From Chara braunii (lineage: Eukaryota; Streptophyta; Charophyceae; Charales; Characeae): a DNA stretch of 64,000 nt. Position numbers and translations under genes: made by a program. The DNA lies in assembly GCA_003427395.1 (NCBI GenBank), contig BFEA01000083.1, forward strand, positions 2,139,280 through 2,203,279, written 5' to 3'. How positions within the stretch are numbered: the stretch's first letter is position 1; each line of letters starts with the position of its first letter. Positions 15,435 to 26,225 of the stretch are shown in pieces. The notes below the pieces were generated by a model that worked only from the letters and a program-made list of their open reading frames with translations, was not told the DNA's origin and made no database searches.

Positions 15435-16146
15435 TTTCTTTTTCTTCTTCTTCTTCTTCTTCTTCTTTCTTCTTCATCTTTCTCTCTTCTTAATCTTTCT
15501 TCTTCTTCTTCTTCTTCTTCTTCTTCTTCTTCTTTCTTCTTCATCTTTTTCTCTCATTAATCTTTCTTCTTCTTTACCTTTGTCTTTCTTCTACTTTTTT
15601 GTTCTTCTTCTTTTTTCTTGTACTTCTTCTCCTTTTTTTTTTTTGCTCGTTTTATCGATCCAAGTAGCGTGCGGCGAGCCGTGGGTTGGAAACTCAACTC
15701 TCTCTCTCCCTCTCACACACACACACACACACTCACACACACGCACGCATATATGTATGTTCCCATGTCATAGGGACAAATTCATTAGATTTTTTGTTTG
15801 TCTATTTATTTATTTATTTATTTATATTTTATTTTCCTTTGCCCATTTCGTCGGTGAAGTAGCATGAGATCACTGCGTAACTCGTGACTTGCTTACCTCC
15901 TTTTCTTGCTCCCCGGTTGTCGACGTTTGTTGTCGTCTTCAGTCGTCCCTCCAGCAATAGTTGTCGCCTGTTCGTACGCTCAGGTTAGCACTCTTCTCCT
16001 TTTTCTCTTCCTTTCTCGTCCTTCTTCCACTTCTCCTTCTTCCTCTTCTCCTCTTCTTTCTTCTACTTCTCCTTCTTCCTCTTTTTCTTTCCCCCTCGCC
16101 TCTGTTTGGTAGTTCTTTGCCTCACTCGTTGCCGTCCTCCTTTCGC
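15327..16146. repeat. Microsatellite-rich block present only in the left LTR
   Basis: In order it holds a T-run, an N (15,341), (GT)n (15,342-15,403), (AG)n (15,404-15,431), long (TTC)n stretches to about 15,640, (CA)n near 15,715 and (TTTA)n near 15,805, then CTTCTT-rich sequence. In the right LTR about 50 bp of CT-rich sequence stands in its place (near 41,942-41,980), between the shared flanks GGGGAAATATACACT and CTTGCGTTTGCACTCGC. The translated Val-Cys and Ser runs here are not proteins. Confidence 0.8.
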
Positions 16147-17261
16147 ACTTGCGTTTGCACTCGCATGCTTACCATGCTCGTCCGCTCGCGCGCTGGTGCT
16201 TGCTGAGCGCCTACTCTGCCCTTGAATGCATGCCTGCGAATGACTCGCGCTCGCTGCTGCCTCCCATGCTCTCCCTCTCTTCCACTTTTCTCGGCTGAGC
16301 ATCGCCGCGCCACTCTTGCCCGCAATGCCCTACCCGCGGAGAAGTTTGACTGGGCAATGATCGGGGCGACTTCTTACTAGATGAATCCGCCACAGTATTG
16401 GGGCGGGATTCATTTGGGCACCCTCGGGGTAGGTAGGCCGTTGGGAGACAACGAGAGTAAAAGAAAATCTTAAATAACCAAAAAAAAGAAAATAAAAGAA
16501 AATTGAAATTAAAGAACCTAACAAAATCTACCCGCAGTTCTCCCTACCTGCCAAGTGTCGAGCGTTGTTTTTAACGGGGGCAACTACAACTAAGTCTAAT
16601 ATGGTGGTTGAGGGTTCAAGTCCCGGCCGGCTGTAACCGGAGCAAAATACAACTGAACTCCTCGTCAAAAGGGAGCTAGTCTCAGTGGCCAGTAGGCCTC
16701 GATCCTCGTACCCCCTTCTTCTCAGATCCTACCGAAACCTACTGAGCTAGCTCCTATTCTTGAAAGAATGAGAGCAGTTGCTGTATAAGGAGAGGTCTAG
16801 TCTAACTAGTGGACCGGACCCGTTCCCTTTTTACACAAGTCATCTCGTGTACTGCCTGAGTGTTTTGTTGGCTCGAGCGCGGGCTCAAGCCACTTGTTTG
16901 ATCGGAAGGCCTGACGACCGACACCTACCTACGATCGCGTTATTGAGGTCGGCGTGACGAAAACACCCAAATAGGGGGTAGGTTGACCCCTCTACCAAGT
17001 AAAGGTAGGCGTGCCGAGTACTTGAGGCCGCACAAGGCGTGCCATCGATGTATCCTGGCATAGTAGTAACCCATTGAACCTCTCGACCTTCCTGGTGGAA
17101 GGGTATCGGTGTTGGTCTTAACTATCACGGCGCGTTCGAAAAGGACGCGCTTGCTTGTACGAAATTATAAGCTTAGACTAGTCCTTCAAGGTGGTCGGCG
17201 CAGTCGGCTGGCGATTTTAATATCCTGGCCAAATACCCTTGTCAGGGTATTTGGTCCGATA

Positions 17262-18814
17262 GTATCCCAGACCCTATTAAGCGCCGTCCCCGTCGACCGG
17301 AGAGCTATATGCAAACAAAAGATGTTTTCCGACAAACAAATCGTCAAATCCAAATCCTGGGGTGAGATGTGGTTTAGGATTGACCTTGTCACCTCACTTT
17401 TCATTACTACTCCCGGAATTTTAACCCGTGTCTTCACATTATAAAATAACTGGCTGACTCGAAGTGGAGATACTAGATCTGTACTACAATATATGAAATA
17501 GTTAAGTATGACAACGCACCTTTCATTTCCCCACACCCTTAGACTTTGGATCCAGGTATTCGTTGGTTGTTTTCGGGGCTGGTGTTCGCGTACGAACTCA
17601 TCCCGTTAAACGCGGGTCTTAACCGAGACCTTGGTTGTTCAACTCTTGATATTACTTGTTCAAAGTTGTCTGTTGTCCTGTCCGAAGCCTAATACAGGAG
17701 GACAACGGTCTCCATCTCGACCCACCACAGTCCTGCTAATCAGGCCGGAGCTGCGGCCCACCGCGTTGTTGCTTATCAGTGGTTACCCTCGTTGGTTGCG
17801 CAACGATGGGTTAGTCATCCTATGAATTTCAAACTAATCTCGACCCCTTCGACACCCACCTGAATAGGTTTCTTCACTGGGGTGGCCATCCTCTCTAGCC
17901 CCTATTCTAGGCCATAGTCGAAGGGTTCGCTGCCTAGTTATGCTAGGTCAGTAGCCCACGCTGGGAGTGGCGTCCCAACGATGCCAATTTTCCACCATAG
18001 GCCTGGTAGTTTTATGCCCTCAGGTTAACCCTTGAGGTGGATGAACTATGCTTTAAATAAACCAAATAAATGAGAAAAATTGAGCATTCGTCAGGCTGCC
18101 ACTCAGGGTTGTGCCCTCCAAGTCTTTAATCATAGCTCGGTGAGGCACGCACCTCGGGGTCATTTTGTATATATTGTCACAGCCCCTCGTTTGTTGTCCT
18201 CTTCTCTCTCTCTGCCTACGGTTTTATCGCTTGTCAGAATCCACGAAGAAAACATTACTTGTATGAAGATTGCCAAAGAATTTCATTAAAAGAATTGACA
18301 AGACTCAAAGGAGTCTATCCATGTCGTAGCATGGTCTCAAACATGAAACGTACAATTAATCCAGCCTTTGAAGTTTTCACAAGCACTTATCAAACTTTCA
18401 CATGAAATATAGATCCGCCCGTTCCTCTATCACCTCTTTAGATCTTAACAGAGTCTAGTAGTGATAGACGAAGGGAGATCTTAGGTTATCAGAGACACAA
18501 CCAAAGACAAAGGCTCACACACAATGTGACAAGTGCGTCGTGTTCACCAGCTCATCCCCCTGAAAGATATATAAATACAAAATATGTTACAGAGTCAAAT
18601 TGCCACTCACCTCTACTATCCCTCAAATACCTCACATGTCTTTACTTATACTACTTTCTATGCTAAGTCTCCCTATCTGAATGAAGAAAGCAACACAACA
18701 TGTCTCACACTTTTCCTCTGTTTAACTGAAGAAGAAAAAACATTCCCCATGCTCTAAATTACCCCTTTCTCCCTCTCATAACTGTTTTACAAACCAATAC
18801 AAGTCATGATTTAC
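17262..18814 (-). other. 3' non-coding part of the giant element's internal region
   Basis: This lies between the end of the 593-codon ORF and the 3' LTR. All six frames are short. A polypurine tract would be expected at 17,262 on the minus strand, but only a weak GGGTCTGGGATAC is present and the adjoining LTR terminus is mutated (TATCGG in place of TGTCGG). I see no other feature. Confidence 0.5.
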
Positions 18815-20596
18815 TCAGAAACACCTACCTATTCCTGTCTCGAAATCAATTGGCAGTCCCAGTATCTTATGAAGTGCTACCCTGCCTCCCTCAGGTATCC
18901 TGGGAATGATTTGTCCCGTGCAAGCCACCAATCTCTTATGACTATCATATCTGGTTTTTCCTTCCTTGATATAAACTGCCAGAATGGAACAATCATCCCT
19001 GAGATGCCCTTCCTGAGTGGAGAAGAAACACCTCTTTCCAGCCATACTAGGCTTGATCTTCTTTATGTCCGGCTGGGTTGAAGTCTCAGCCTGATCCCCA
19101 ATTCCTTCTGGTGAGCCTATTTCGGATCCTCTTTGCCTCTTGTTCTGTCTTGGCAGAGGCACAACCACACTCTCACTTACCTCCCTTTCTGGTGCAGGAG
19201 GCTCTTCTCTTTTCTCCTCAGTCTGTACCCCTTTCTCTTTACCCTCCTTTTTCTCCACCACCTCTGTGGTTCCCTTTTCTTTCCCCTGATGGTTCAATTT
19301 GAGCTTCTTCATTCCTTTCAATATCTCACCCCATCTTTTCTCCCACTCCTGTCCCAACTTCTTTCTTTCTGAGATTTCATTGTCCAGGTCCAGTCCTAGC
19401 ACACTGACCTCAGAGCCCAGACCATCCACCTTTATTTCCATCCTTCCTCTTGTGACCGCTTCATTTTCCAATTCTCTGCCGTTCACATTCAGGGAGGCCC
19501 TCAATTGGCTCACTTCTTTCTGCAATTCCTTCGTCTCTTTCTTCAATTCCTTCACTTCCTTCCTTATTTCTTCCATATCTCTCATCAACTTTTTCACCTG
19601 GGCATCCCTCTCATCTTCCTTTTTTCTTATCCCGCTCATCTTTTCCCTTTCTCTTTCTCCAATCGGCCCTTCTTCCTCAGTTCTTTTGACCCTTGGAGTC
19701 TTGCCTCCTTTCTGGATCCTCTTTCCTTCTCCAGCCTCCTTTACTCCTCCCTCCTTTTCACTCCTCCTTTCCTGTACCTCTTCCCTTCCACTCTCAATTG
19801 GCCTTTTCTTTTCAGTTTTTCTCTTCGTTGGTACCACACTTGCCCCCATGCTTCTCTTCCTCTCTTCTGCTGCCTCCTCCTCTTTCTGTTCATCTTCCTC
19901 AGCCTGGTCAGATCCTTTGCAGCTGCTCTTGGGGGATACCATCGTCTTGTTCTTCAATCTTTTCAGAGGCACATTATCCTCTTCTTCATCCTCTGCCTCT
20001 TTCCCCTGAGGCTCAGCCATCTCTCTTTCAATCCATAACCCCCTCTCTTGCAGCCTTTCCTTTCTAATTTGATCCTGCCCAACCTGGGTATAGGCCATCC
20101 ACAATTCTGCTGTTATTCTTTTCCAGGTCGGACTCCCTTCCACAATTCCTTTTACTTCCTCCTTTTCACTCCTTTCTGATCTTGCAATCAACTGTTTTTC
20201 CTTTTTCTCCTCGTTCCATTCGCCTCTCTCGGCGGTCAGCTGCAAGCTGTCGATAAAGTCCTCCAGATTGATCCCATCAAACCTCAAGTCATCTTCCACA
20301 TCGTCCCTTGGGAAGTCCCCCATGTCCTTCCATAATCTCACCTTGCATACACTCCACCTCGTGCTCCCTGCCACCACTCCTTCAATCCTTCTCTTGTACA
20401 TTCCTGCTCCAGTCACATTCGCAATTTTCTCCGTGTCACCCCATTCTCTTCTAAATGCGTATTTCTCAAGGTCTCGCAGGAATACTCGCAAGCTGTCTCC
20501 AGCCCTGTAAATGGGCAGCTCCTCCAGGTTCCTTGAGACTTTCTGATCCCTCCTGTGCCCGCCCTTTCTCAAGGTATGTCCAAAGGGCCTTGCCAC
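18815..20596 (-). CDS. Post-integrase gag-like ORF, 593 codons, open
   Basis: This is the longest open frame in the window and lies directly downstream of integrase on the same strand, the position of env-like genes in some plant gypsy elements. Residues about 20-110 (ELPIYRAGDSLRVFLRDLEK, then a Trp-rich stretch) resemble the capsid part of retrotransposon Gag. Residues about 130-320 are Lys/Glu-rich, and about 320-445 have the heptad pattern of a coiled coil. Near residues 523-536 (18,989-19,030) a CCHC-type knuckle, CFFSTQEGHLRDDC, has Ser in place of the second Cys. The listed first codon is GTG. The frame is open back to 20,626 without an ATG, so the true start is upstream by splicing or lost. 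It has no membrane segment or signal peptide, so it is not env. It could be a captured second gag or an accessory nucleic-acid-binding protein. Confidence 0.6.
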   Translation of the reverse strand: MARPFGHTLRKGGHRRDQKVSRNLEELPIYRAGDSLRVFLRDLEKYAFRREWGDTEKIANVTGAGMYKRRIEGVVAGSTRWSVCKVRLWKDMGDFPRDDVEDDLRFDGINLEDFIDSLQLTAERGEWNEEKKEKQLIARSERSEKEEVKGIVEGSPTWKRITAELWMAYTQVGQDQIRKERLQERGLWIEREMAEPQGKEAEDEEEDNVPLKRLKNKTMVSPKSSCKGSDQAEEDEQKEEEAAEERKRSMGASVVPTKRKTEKKRPIESGREEVQERRSEKEGGVKEAGEGKRIQKGGKTPRVKRTEEEGPIGEREREKMSGIRKKEDERDAQVKKLMRDMEEIRKEVKELKKETKELQKEVSQLRASLNVNGRELENEAVTRGRMEIKVDGLGSEVSVLGLDLDNEISERKKLGQEWEKRWGEILKGMKKLKLNHQGKEKGTTEVVEKKEGKEKGVQTEEKREEPPAPEREVSESVVVPLPRQNKRQRGSEIGSPEGIGDQAETSTQPDIKKIKPSMAGKRCFFSTQEGHLRDDCSILAVYIKEGKTRYDSHKRLVACTGQIIPRIPEGGRVALHKILGLPIDFETGIGRCF

Positions 20597-20626
20597 CGCT
20601 CCTCTCTGCGCTATGGCCTCTTCTTT

Positions 20627-20971
20627 TCAAGGGTCTCGCCTGCACACAGAGAAGGAACAAATGATAGGTACAAGGATCAGATCATCATCAAGACAACACC
20701 TTTCATTAAACATAAGCTTGACAATGCTCCCTTTATCTGGTACTCTCATGCACGCACAGATCACATATACATATATATATATGCCTATATATATATATAC
20801 ATATATTTGCGTGTGCATACATACGTACATTTCACTATACCTTTCATATTCATGCATGTGTACATATACGCACACATATATATATATATATATATGTATG
20901 TATATATGTATTCCCACATGTACGAGTATTTACTTAGGCACTTGGGTACATACCTGCATAGGTACCGATAC
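20627..20971. repeat. AT-rich (TA/TACA)n microsatellite between integrase and the extra ORF
   Basis: ATATAT, TACATA and CACATA repeats cover about 20,755-20,930. They separate the end of the integrase frame from the 593-codon ORF. Otherwise this stretch is featureless. Confidence 0.75.
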
Positions 20972-22261
20972 TCACATATATGTATAATCACTCCCCAGTC
21001 TACTCAGGCTTTCTGCATCATAGTTAGGCTCACCTCCCTTCTGATTCGGAACTTCTTCAGTCTGGACCCTGAAACCCAGTCCTTCTTTGGAGTCCCATCC
21101 ATCTCTTCTAGCTCGTAGGCCCCATGAAGTCCCTGCTTCTTGACTCTGAATGGTCCAAGCTAACGTTTGTCCAGTTTCCGCGACCACTGCATTTCCAGAG
21201 AGGAATCGTAGAGTAGTACTGTCTCGCCAACTTGTAGAGGTTCGAGTCTCACTCTAGGTAGCTTGTCCCACCTTTCCTTATCTTTTCCCCTGTTGTCTGC
21301 AACGTTCATGACCGCTTCCTGCACCCTTTCTTCAATGACGCTGATCTGCATTGCCCTTAGATCTAGTAGTTCCTCCAAGGTCAAATTGTTCTCCAAGTCC
21401 TGCCTGCACCAAGTTTTCAGGAAGCTTTCAATCGGAAATATGGCGTGACGCCCATACTAGAGTGTTGCAGACGCATACCCGGTCGTCCTTTTTACAGTGA
21501 TGTTCTCCATAAAGAGCACGGTTCTTAGGAACTTTGGCCAGAGGTTCGGCTTCCCACTGGTCTATTTGGCCAGTAAGTTAGTACTTATACTATGGCCTCT
21601 TTCTACCGGTGCATTAGCCTGTGGATGAGCCCGAGTCGTATAGTTACCTATGACCCCCAATTCCTTCAGCAATTTTTTCACTTCCCCACATGTGAACTCA
21701 GACCCCCTGTCCATCGTGAACTTCAATACGAACGGATACCTGAGATAATACTCTTTAATACAATCTGCCAACGTTGTCCCGGTCTTGTTCCTGATCGCTC
21801 TGCCATCAATAAATCCAGTAAGGTTGTCCCTTGCGTCAAATATATAATAGTTATATCCTCCAAGAGCTAGTGGCATAGCCAGTAGATCCAGGTGAATAAC
21901 CGCCCCTACTTCCTTGATATATCTAAGATGCAGAGGTTCCTTGTACCTGATAGGCGATCGAATTTGACAGGGCACACACAACTCACAGTTCTTTGTGTCA
22001 TCTCAAACATTCCTTCCAGTAGTAGAGCTCCATCGCCTTTCTGTAAGTCGCTGCGAAACTCTTGTGTCCTCCAACTATCCCATCATGCAGTGCGGCTATT
22101 ACGTCAATTTGACGATTCCTCCCACAAACGACACGTCGCGGCGGCCCCCTCTTGTCCCTGATGAACAAATGGCCACCTCTTACTACATAGTGGTCTCCCA
22201 TCCTGAGAGTCTTTTCACTCACTTCTCTTTCTCTTTTATCTCCTGAGAGGAGCAACCCCAT
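20972..22261 (-). pseudogene. Integrase of the giant Ty3/gypsy element
   Basis: Pieces in order on the minus strand: an N-terminal zinc-binding segment (HDGIVGGH ... CELCVPC), the catalytic core with HLDLL, TMDRGSEF and HPQANAPVERGH carrying the three acidic DDE residues, and a C-terminal stretch with LLYDSSLEMQW and LGPFRV, the GPY/F module of gypsy integrases. The enzyme inserts the cDNA into the genome. The frame is split by a break near 21,998 between the two halves of the zinc-binding domain, and by stops near 21,562, 21,460 and 21,160. The catalytic residues survive but a full-length protein cannot be made. No chromodomain is obvious after the GPF motif. Confidence 0.85.
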
Positions 22262-22300
22262 TTCTAAATAGAACCCATCGTACTCTTCCTCCCTGAATTC

Positions 22301-22549
22301 TTATGAGATTTTCTCTTGTTCGAATTCTCTTTCCTTCTCTTCATCAAACTCGTAATGATCCTTAATAACTATCTCATCAACCTTTACCATTCCTCTCTCA
22401 TCATTTGCTAGGACCTGTAACAACGAATTTGTCAGGTAGTACATTCTTCCCATCATGGCTACCTGCTCGTCTGCCTGTTGGACTCCTGCTTCGATCGTTC
22501 GCGGCTCATCCATCATCCTATAATTCTCTGCCAGAGCCAACTCCATCAT
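22301..22549 (-). pseudogene. Pol linker between RNase H and integrase
   Basis: An acidic, Met-rich 82-codon frame (MMELALAENYRMMDEP at its start, FDEEKEREFEQEK near its end) lies between the RNase H and integrase frames. It matches the low-complexity acidic tether seen at the same place in the second element (52,620-52,900). It has no recognised domain and is bounded by stops. Confidence 0.5.
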
Positions 22550-22570
22550 CCACTCCGTATTTCTCTCGCC

Positions 22571-23290
22571 CTAGGAGTCCTCTTCCTCTAATGGTGTGAG
22601 TATCAAGGAAGGCTCTCTCATAAATTCGGGCGGTGGATGCCACATTGGATTTCCTCTCCTCATTTCCTTACTTTCGACAAACATGAACCAACAGTTCACA
22701 CGAGTTCGCATGTCTTCCCCTTCCTCCAAAAATTCGTCTACCGGAGGCGTTTCTTCATTAGATTCTCCCTGGTTTCCCCACTCATTTCTGCTCATGCCAT
22801 CCGCCCTGTTCTTGTTCCCAGGGATCCGTTCTAAATGGAAATCGAACATCCAGATGTAAGTAAGCCATCTGGCAATGGTCGGATCTGAGGGCGAGAAGTT
22901 CTTGAATGAGTACACAAGTGCCATAGGATCGATCCTGAGTACAAACCTCCTCCCAAAGAGGTAATGCATAAAGATTCTTAGGTTATGCAGGACCGTCAAG
23001 GCTTCTCTTTTAAACTGCGAGTAATTCCTTTCTGTCGAGTTGAGCGTCTGACTTTTAAACCTTAGCAGCCTCTCCTTTCCCTCACTGTCTGCCTAAATCA
23101 AGACCCTTCCCAGGGCGGTTGGCCCAGCGTCGGTTTCAACTATGAAGGGTCTTTCCATAGTCGCATCAAAGTCTGGTACCCCTAGTACCAGACCTCCCTC
23201 TCTGAATTCCTTCTTCAATTCCTCCACCACTTCTTCGTGATGGTTTCCCCATTCCGATTCCTGATTCTTCCGGACTAGCTTCCTTAGATG
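22571..23290 (-). pseudogene. RNase H domain of the giant element's Pol
   Basis: The domain degrades RNA in RNA-DNA hybrids during reverse transcription. Visible motifs, in order, are FIVETDAG (first acidic residue), STERNYSQFKREALTV (second), FVLRID (third) and NRADGMSRNEW (final Asp). This is the usual arrangement of the Ty3/gypsy RNase H after the RT connection. A stop lies near 23,092 just after the first motif, and the open part (22,999-22,571) continues into an acidic tail. Only one RNase H is visible, so there is no sign of the second copy found in some Tat-lineage elements. Confidence 0.8.
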
Positions 23291-24352
23291 CTATGTTTTG
23301 CTAGCAAATCTTTCTATGAATCTCCTCCAGAACCCACAGGTACCAAGGAAACTTCGAACTTCACGCACATTTCTGAAGGGCGTGGGCCATTCCAGGATTT
23401 TATTAGTCTTCTTCTTATCACGCCGCCGACCATGTTCATTGCAAATGTATCCCAGAATGGTTACCTCCTTCACGAAGTGTCTTGACTTGACATCACTGGC
23501 TGTGAGGTTGTACTCTTCTAGTAATGTTAGGACTTCTCTCAGCCCTTGAACATGCTCCCATACAAACCTCCTTACCCCTGGAGCCACCTCTGACTCATCC
23601 TTCTCAATCGGGCCCTTAACTGCAGAATCATCTATGTATGGCTCGGTGATCTGAGGGTTGATTGGCTGCATAACCCTGATCATGCTTCGTTGCACGATGG
23701 CCACAACATTGGTCCATCCTTGCGGCGGAACATTTATATGGACCAATCCCCTTGGCGTGTGCATCGCCGTGATGGGACGGTCTGCCGGATAGATTGGAAA
23801 CTGATCATATCCAGAGTAGAGGTCGATGAGGGACACAATCGACCTACCTGCATAAGCTTCTGTCTACCGGTCAGTGTTAGGCAAACCTCCTGCATCCCTT
23901 ACAATTACCGCGTACAGTCGTTGGAGGTCTTACACCCATCTGAGTACTCCATTTGGCCTTACAAAACAGAACTAAGGAGAGGCATATGGTCCACTGGAGT
24001 ACCCTGCCACATCCGTACGGATTTTCCCATCTAGGTACTCTACCACCTTGCTACGATGATCGGGGTTGGGGTACTTAGCCCCTCGGACATTCCATGGTTT
24101 ATGAGGCACCGTATGAATGCGGATCATTTCGATCTTTTCCACATCCAGCCTCCCACGTTGATCATCGTTGAAGGCATATGCCCCATGTTTTTCACGCATC
24201 AGCTCCTTCACCAAGTCCTCCTCTTGTCTTGTCAGAAACCCAGGTTCCCCTATTATCAGTTCTTTCTCAGTCTCATTGTTGATACGACAGGGCCCATTCT
24301 GGATGCCTTCCCTCATTCGTTGTATCAGTTCTCTTTCCTGATCATAGTACAC
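23291..24352 (-). pseudogene. Reverse transcriptase of the giant element
   Basis: It copies the element RNA into cDNA. Seen in order: an N-terminal segment (RGRLDVEKIEMI, PHKPWNVRGAKYPNPD), the VLRWV motif, DLYSGYDQFPI, TAMHTPRGLVHINVPPQGW, and the catalytic YIDD box at 23,627-23,638, followed by the thumb and connection (FLGTCGFWRRFI). These are the standard conserved blocks of Ty3/gypsy RT. Stops occur after VLRWV, before TEAYAGRS and at 23,291, and the N-terminal frame ends at 23,972, so the domain is split into at least four pieces while catalytic motifs are intact. The closest relative I can see is the plus-strand element at 51,000-52,130. Confidence 0.88.
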
Positions 24353-24432
24353 CCTTTATTCTTGACTCACTAGAACTGGCACAGGGTGACTCTTCTTATC
24401 TACCGTCTTGTACCTCCTTTTGGAGCCCTGCT

Positions 24433-24813
24433 TTAGCCCACCCCTAAAAATTGCTGACCGACAGCTTGAGCATTCGGCGCATACGACACTATTATCTGAG
24501 AAGGAGGAGGTGGTCGGTAAACGAGATCGACCCTTCCCTCTTCTGGATCGTCTTGGATCCTTTCTGCGAGCGCCCTGACTACGTCCGGATCAGCCATCCT
24601 ATAGGCCGATACCAGTTCCACTGTGTCACTGATATTAGTTAGGCTCGGTACTAGCCCTTTAGCTTCCTCATCATCTGACTCTTCTTCTCCTTCTTCCCAT
24701 TCCAGATCTCTCCTCCTATTCTGTGTCCGCGTACGTGTAGGATCCGACATTGAGCCTGTTCTTCGAGTTGTGCGGGTCTGTGTTCCTACAAGTGATAACC
24801 TCGAAGTTTCCAC
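24433..24813 (-). pseudogene. Protease-RT linker of the giant element
   Basis: A 126-codon frame overlaps the end of the protease frame by about 100 bases in a different phase. It holds an Arg/Thr-rich start (SDPTRTRTQNRRRDLEW), an acidic patch (EEGEEESDDEEAKG) and a helical stretch (VVRALAERIQDDPEEG). It has no known domain. A change of frame near 24,740 links protease to this linker; whether it is decay or programmed frameshifting cannot be decided here, and decay is more likely given the many other lesions. Confidence 0.5.
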
Positions 24814-25165
24814 AGGCAGGGTCGCACAAGATGACGAACATGGTGTCGTCGTGCTTGTTCATAATGAGCGACTCGGATCTGCACAGGAATGACCTGCCCA
24901 ATAATATTGGGAGATCCAAGTTGGGCATGACGTAGAAACACGTACGTATCTTGACTCTTCCTATCTCTATCACCACATTCGAGGCAACCCCCGTGTACCC
25001 GGTCTTGTCGCTGGCTCCATTGAGAAAACCACAGTCGTTTTCATCTACCTCCAGTCCTAGTTTTACCGTCGTTTCTTCATTGATAATGTTCATTTCTGCC
25101 CCGGTGTCGATCATCCCAGGACGCATCTTCCCCTTTATCATAACATCAATGGACCCTGTTCCCAC
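24716..25165 (-). pseudogene. Aspartic protease (retropepsin) of the giant element
   Basis: It would cleave the Gag-Pol polyprotein. The active-site motif MIDTGAEMNII (around 25,098-25,115) is intact, followed by the flap region and LPILLGRSFL, the second conserved retropepsin block. The upstream neighbour in the same frame ends at a TAG at about 25,172. The domain itself is continuous over about 149 codons and may be the best preserved part of pol. It lies downstream of the nucleocapsid region and upstream of RT, the Ty3/gypsy order. Confidence 0.85.
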
Positions 25166-25171
25166 GAACTT

Positions 25172-26225
25172 CTAGTCCAGTTTGCTTCCTGCCACGCTCC
25201 AGTTTGCCTCCTTGGGAATCAGGTCCCCCATCCGGACCGAGGCCACTCTCCGGCGTGATAACCTTGTCTTCACCATTTCTCTTAACTTAGGAGCCGAAGC
25301 TAGAATTTCCTTTAGATTTAGCAATTCGTTGTGACCTTCTAGTAACTTGTTTACCAGACCTTCCAGGTCTACCCCTTCTTCGATCGATGTCTGGTACTTT
25401 CTCTTTTTGCTTGGCGCCTCATCCTTTTTGGATTTTTCATCCTTAACTTCACCTTTCCTTATCTTAGCCCTGATTTCCGCTTCCCTCTCTTCTTCCTCCC
25501 TAATCTTTTCATCCTCATCTTCGTCACCCTCTACCATGATAGGTGGTTCTTCCTCTGCAGGCTGGGAATTATGGGCTTTCTCCTTTGGAGGATTTCCTCC
25601 TGCGGGTCTTCTTGTAGCGAATGGAATCGTTCCTCTTACGCTTCTTTGACCCCCGCTGTTCTTTGCGGCCATATTGGCCCTCAACATTCTTGGGTTGGGC
25701 TCATTCGGCCCATGTCCCGATCCTCCACGTCCCATGGTAAACACTTTCGGGCATCCAACCCCTTTTTTTCTCCGCTTCTTCACATATCCCTTGAAGCCTC
25801 AAATGCAGTCTCTGCATCTTATTCACTAAGTCCTCCATCCTTTCAAACGTGTCCCTGACGTTAATCCTAACGTCATCCTCTTCTGCTTATTCTTCCACAA
25901 GGGGTACGTCTTCCTTGTTTTTTTCGATCCCCATTCTGCTCAGTTTTTCTTCTAGTTCAGTTACATCTTCCACCCATATGACTGGTCCTTCCTTTTCTTG
26001 CCACATTCTGAAGATTCTCGGGGCGTTGGAACCTAGCGCGGCTATGCGAAGGGCCTCTTCTCCAGTGCCTCCCGGAATCTCAGGATCGATCGGCCTTCCT
26101 GTTCTATCAAATACCTCGCCATCTATGTTTGATGTTATGAGTCCATCGCGCTCATCAAGCTTCCTGACGTGGCATCGTTTTACCGTGTGTTCTTTAATCC
26201 CACAGTGGGTACAAGTACATTCACT
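25172..26225 (-). pseudogene. Nucleocapsid and pre-protease region of the giant element
   Basis: At its start (26,172-26,213) is a perfect CCHC zinc knuckle, CTHCGIKEHTVKRC (C-X2-C-X4-H-X4-C), the RNA-binding hallmark of Gag nucleocapsid. A Glu-rich stretch follows, with a stop near 25,890. A 203-codon frame (25,783-25,172) holds a Gly/Asn/Pro-rich basic part, an acidic-basic repeat region (EGDEDEDEKIREEEEREAE) and a helical segment ending SVRMGDLIPKEANWSVAGSK just before protease. The plus-strand element has a comparable pre-protease helix (50,085-50,240), so this order is shared by the family. Confidence 0.75.

Noticed and set aside
15124-15560. Val-Cys, His-Thr and Arg-Glu repeat frames
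   Set aside because: They are (GT)n, (AG)n and (TTC)n simple repeats.
16585-16660. Possible tRNA or tRNA-like gene (GGTTCAAGTCC B-box-like motif)
   Set aside because: No cloverleaf could be folded: acceptor and anticodon arms are missing and the T stem is imperfect.
19299-20067. Ser/Leu/Phe-rich plus-strand frames of up to 236 codons
   Set aside because: They are the antisense of the Lys/Glu-rich and coiled-coil part of the 593-codon minus-strand ORF.
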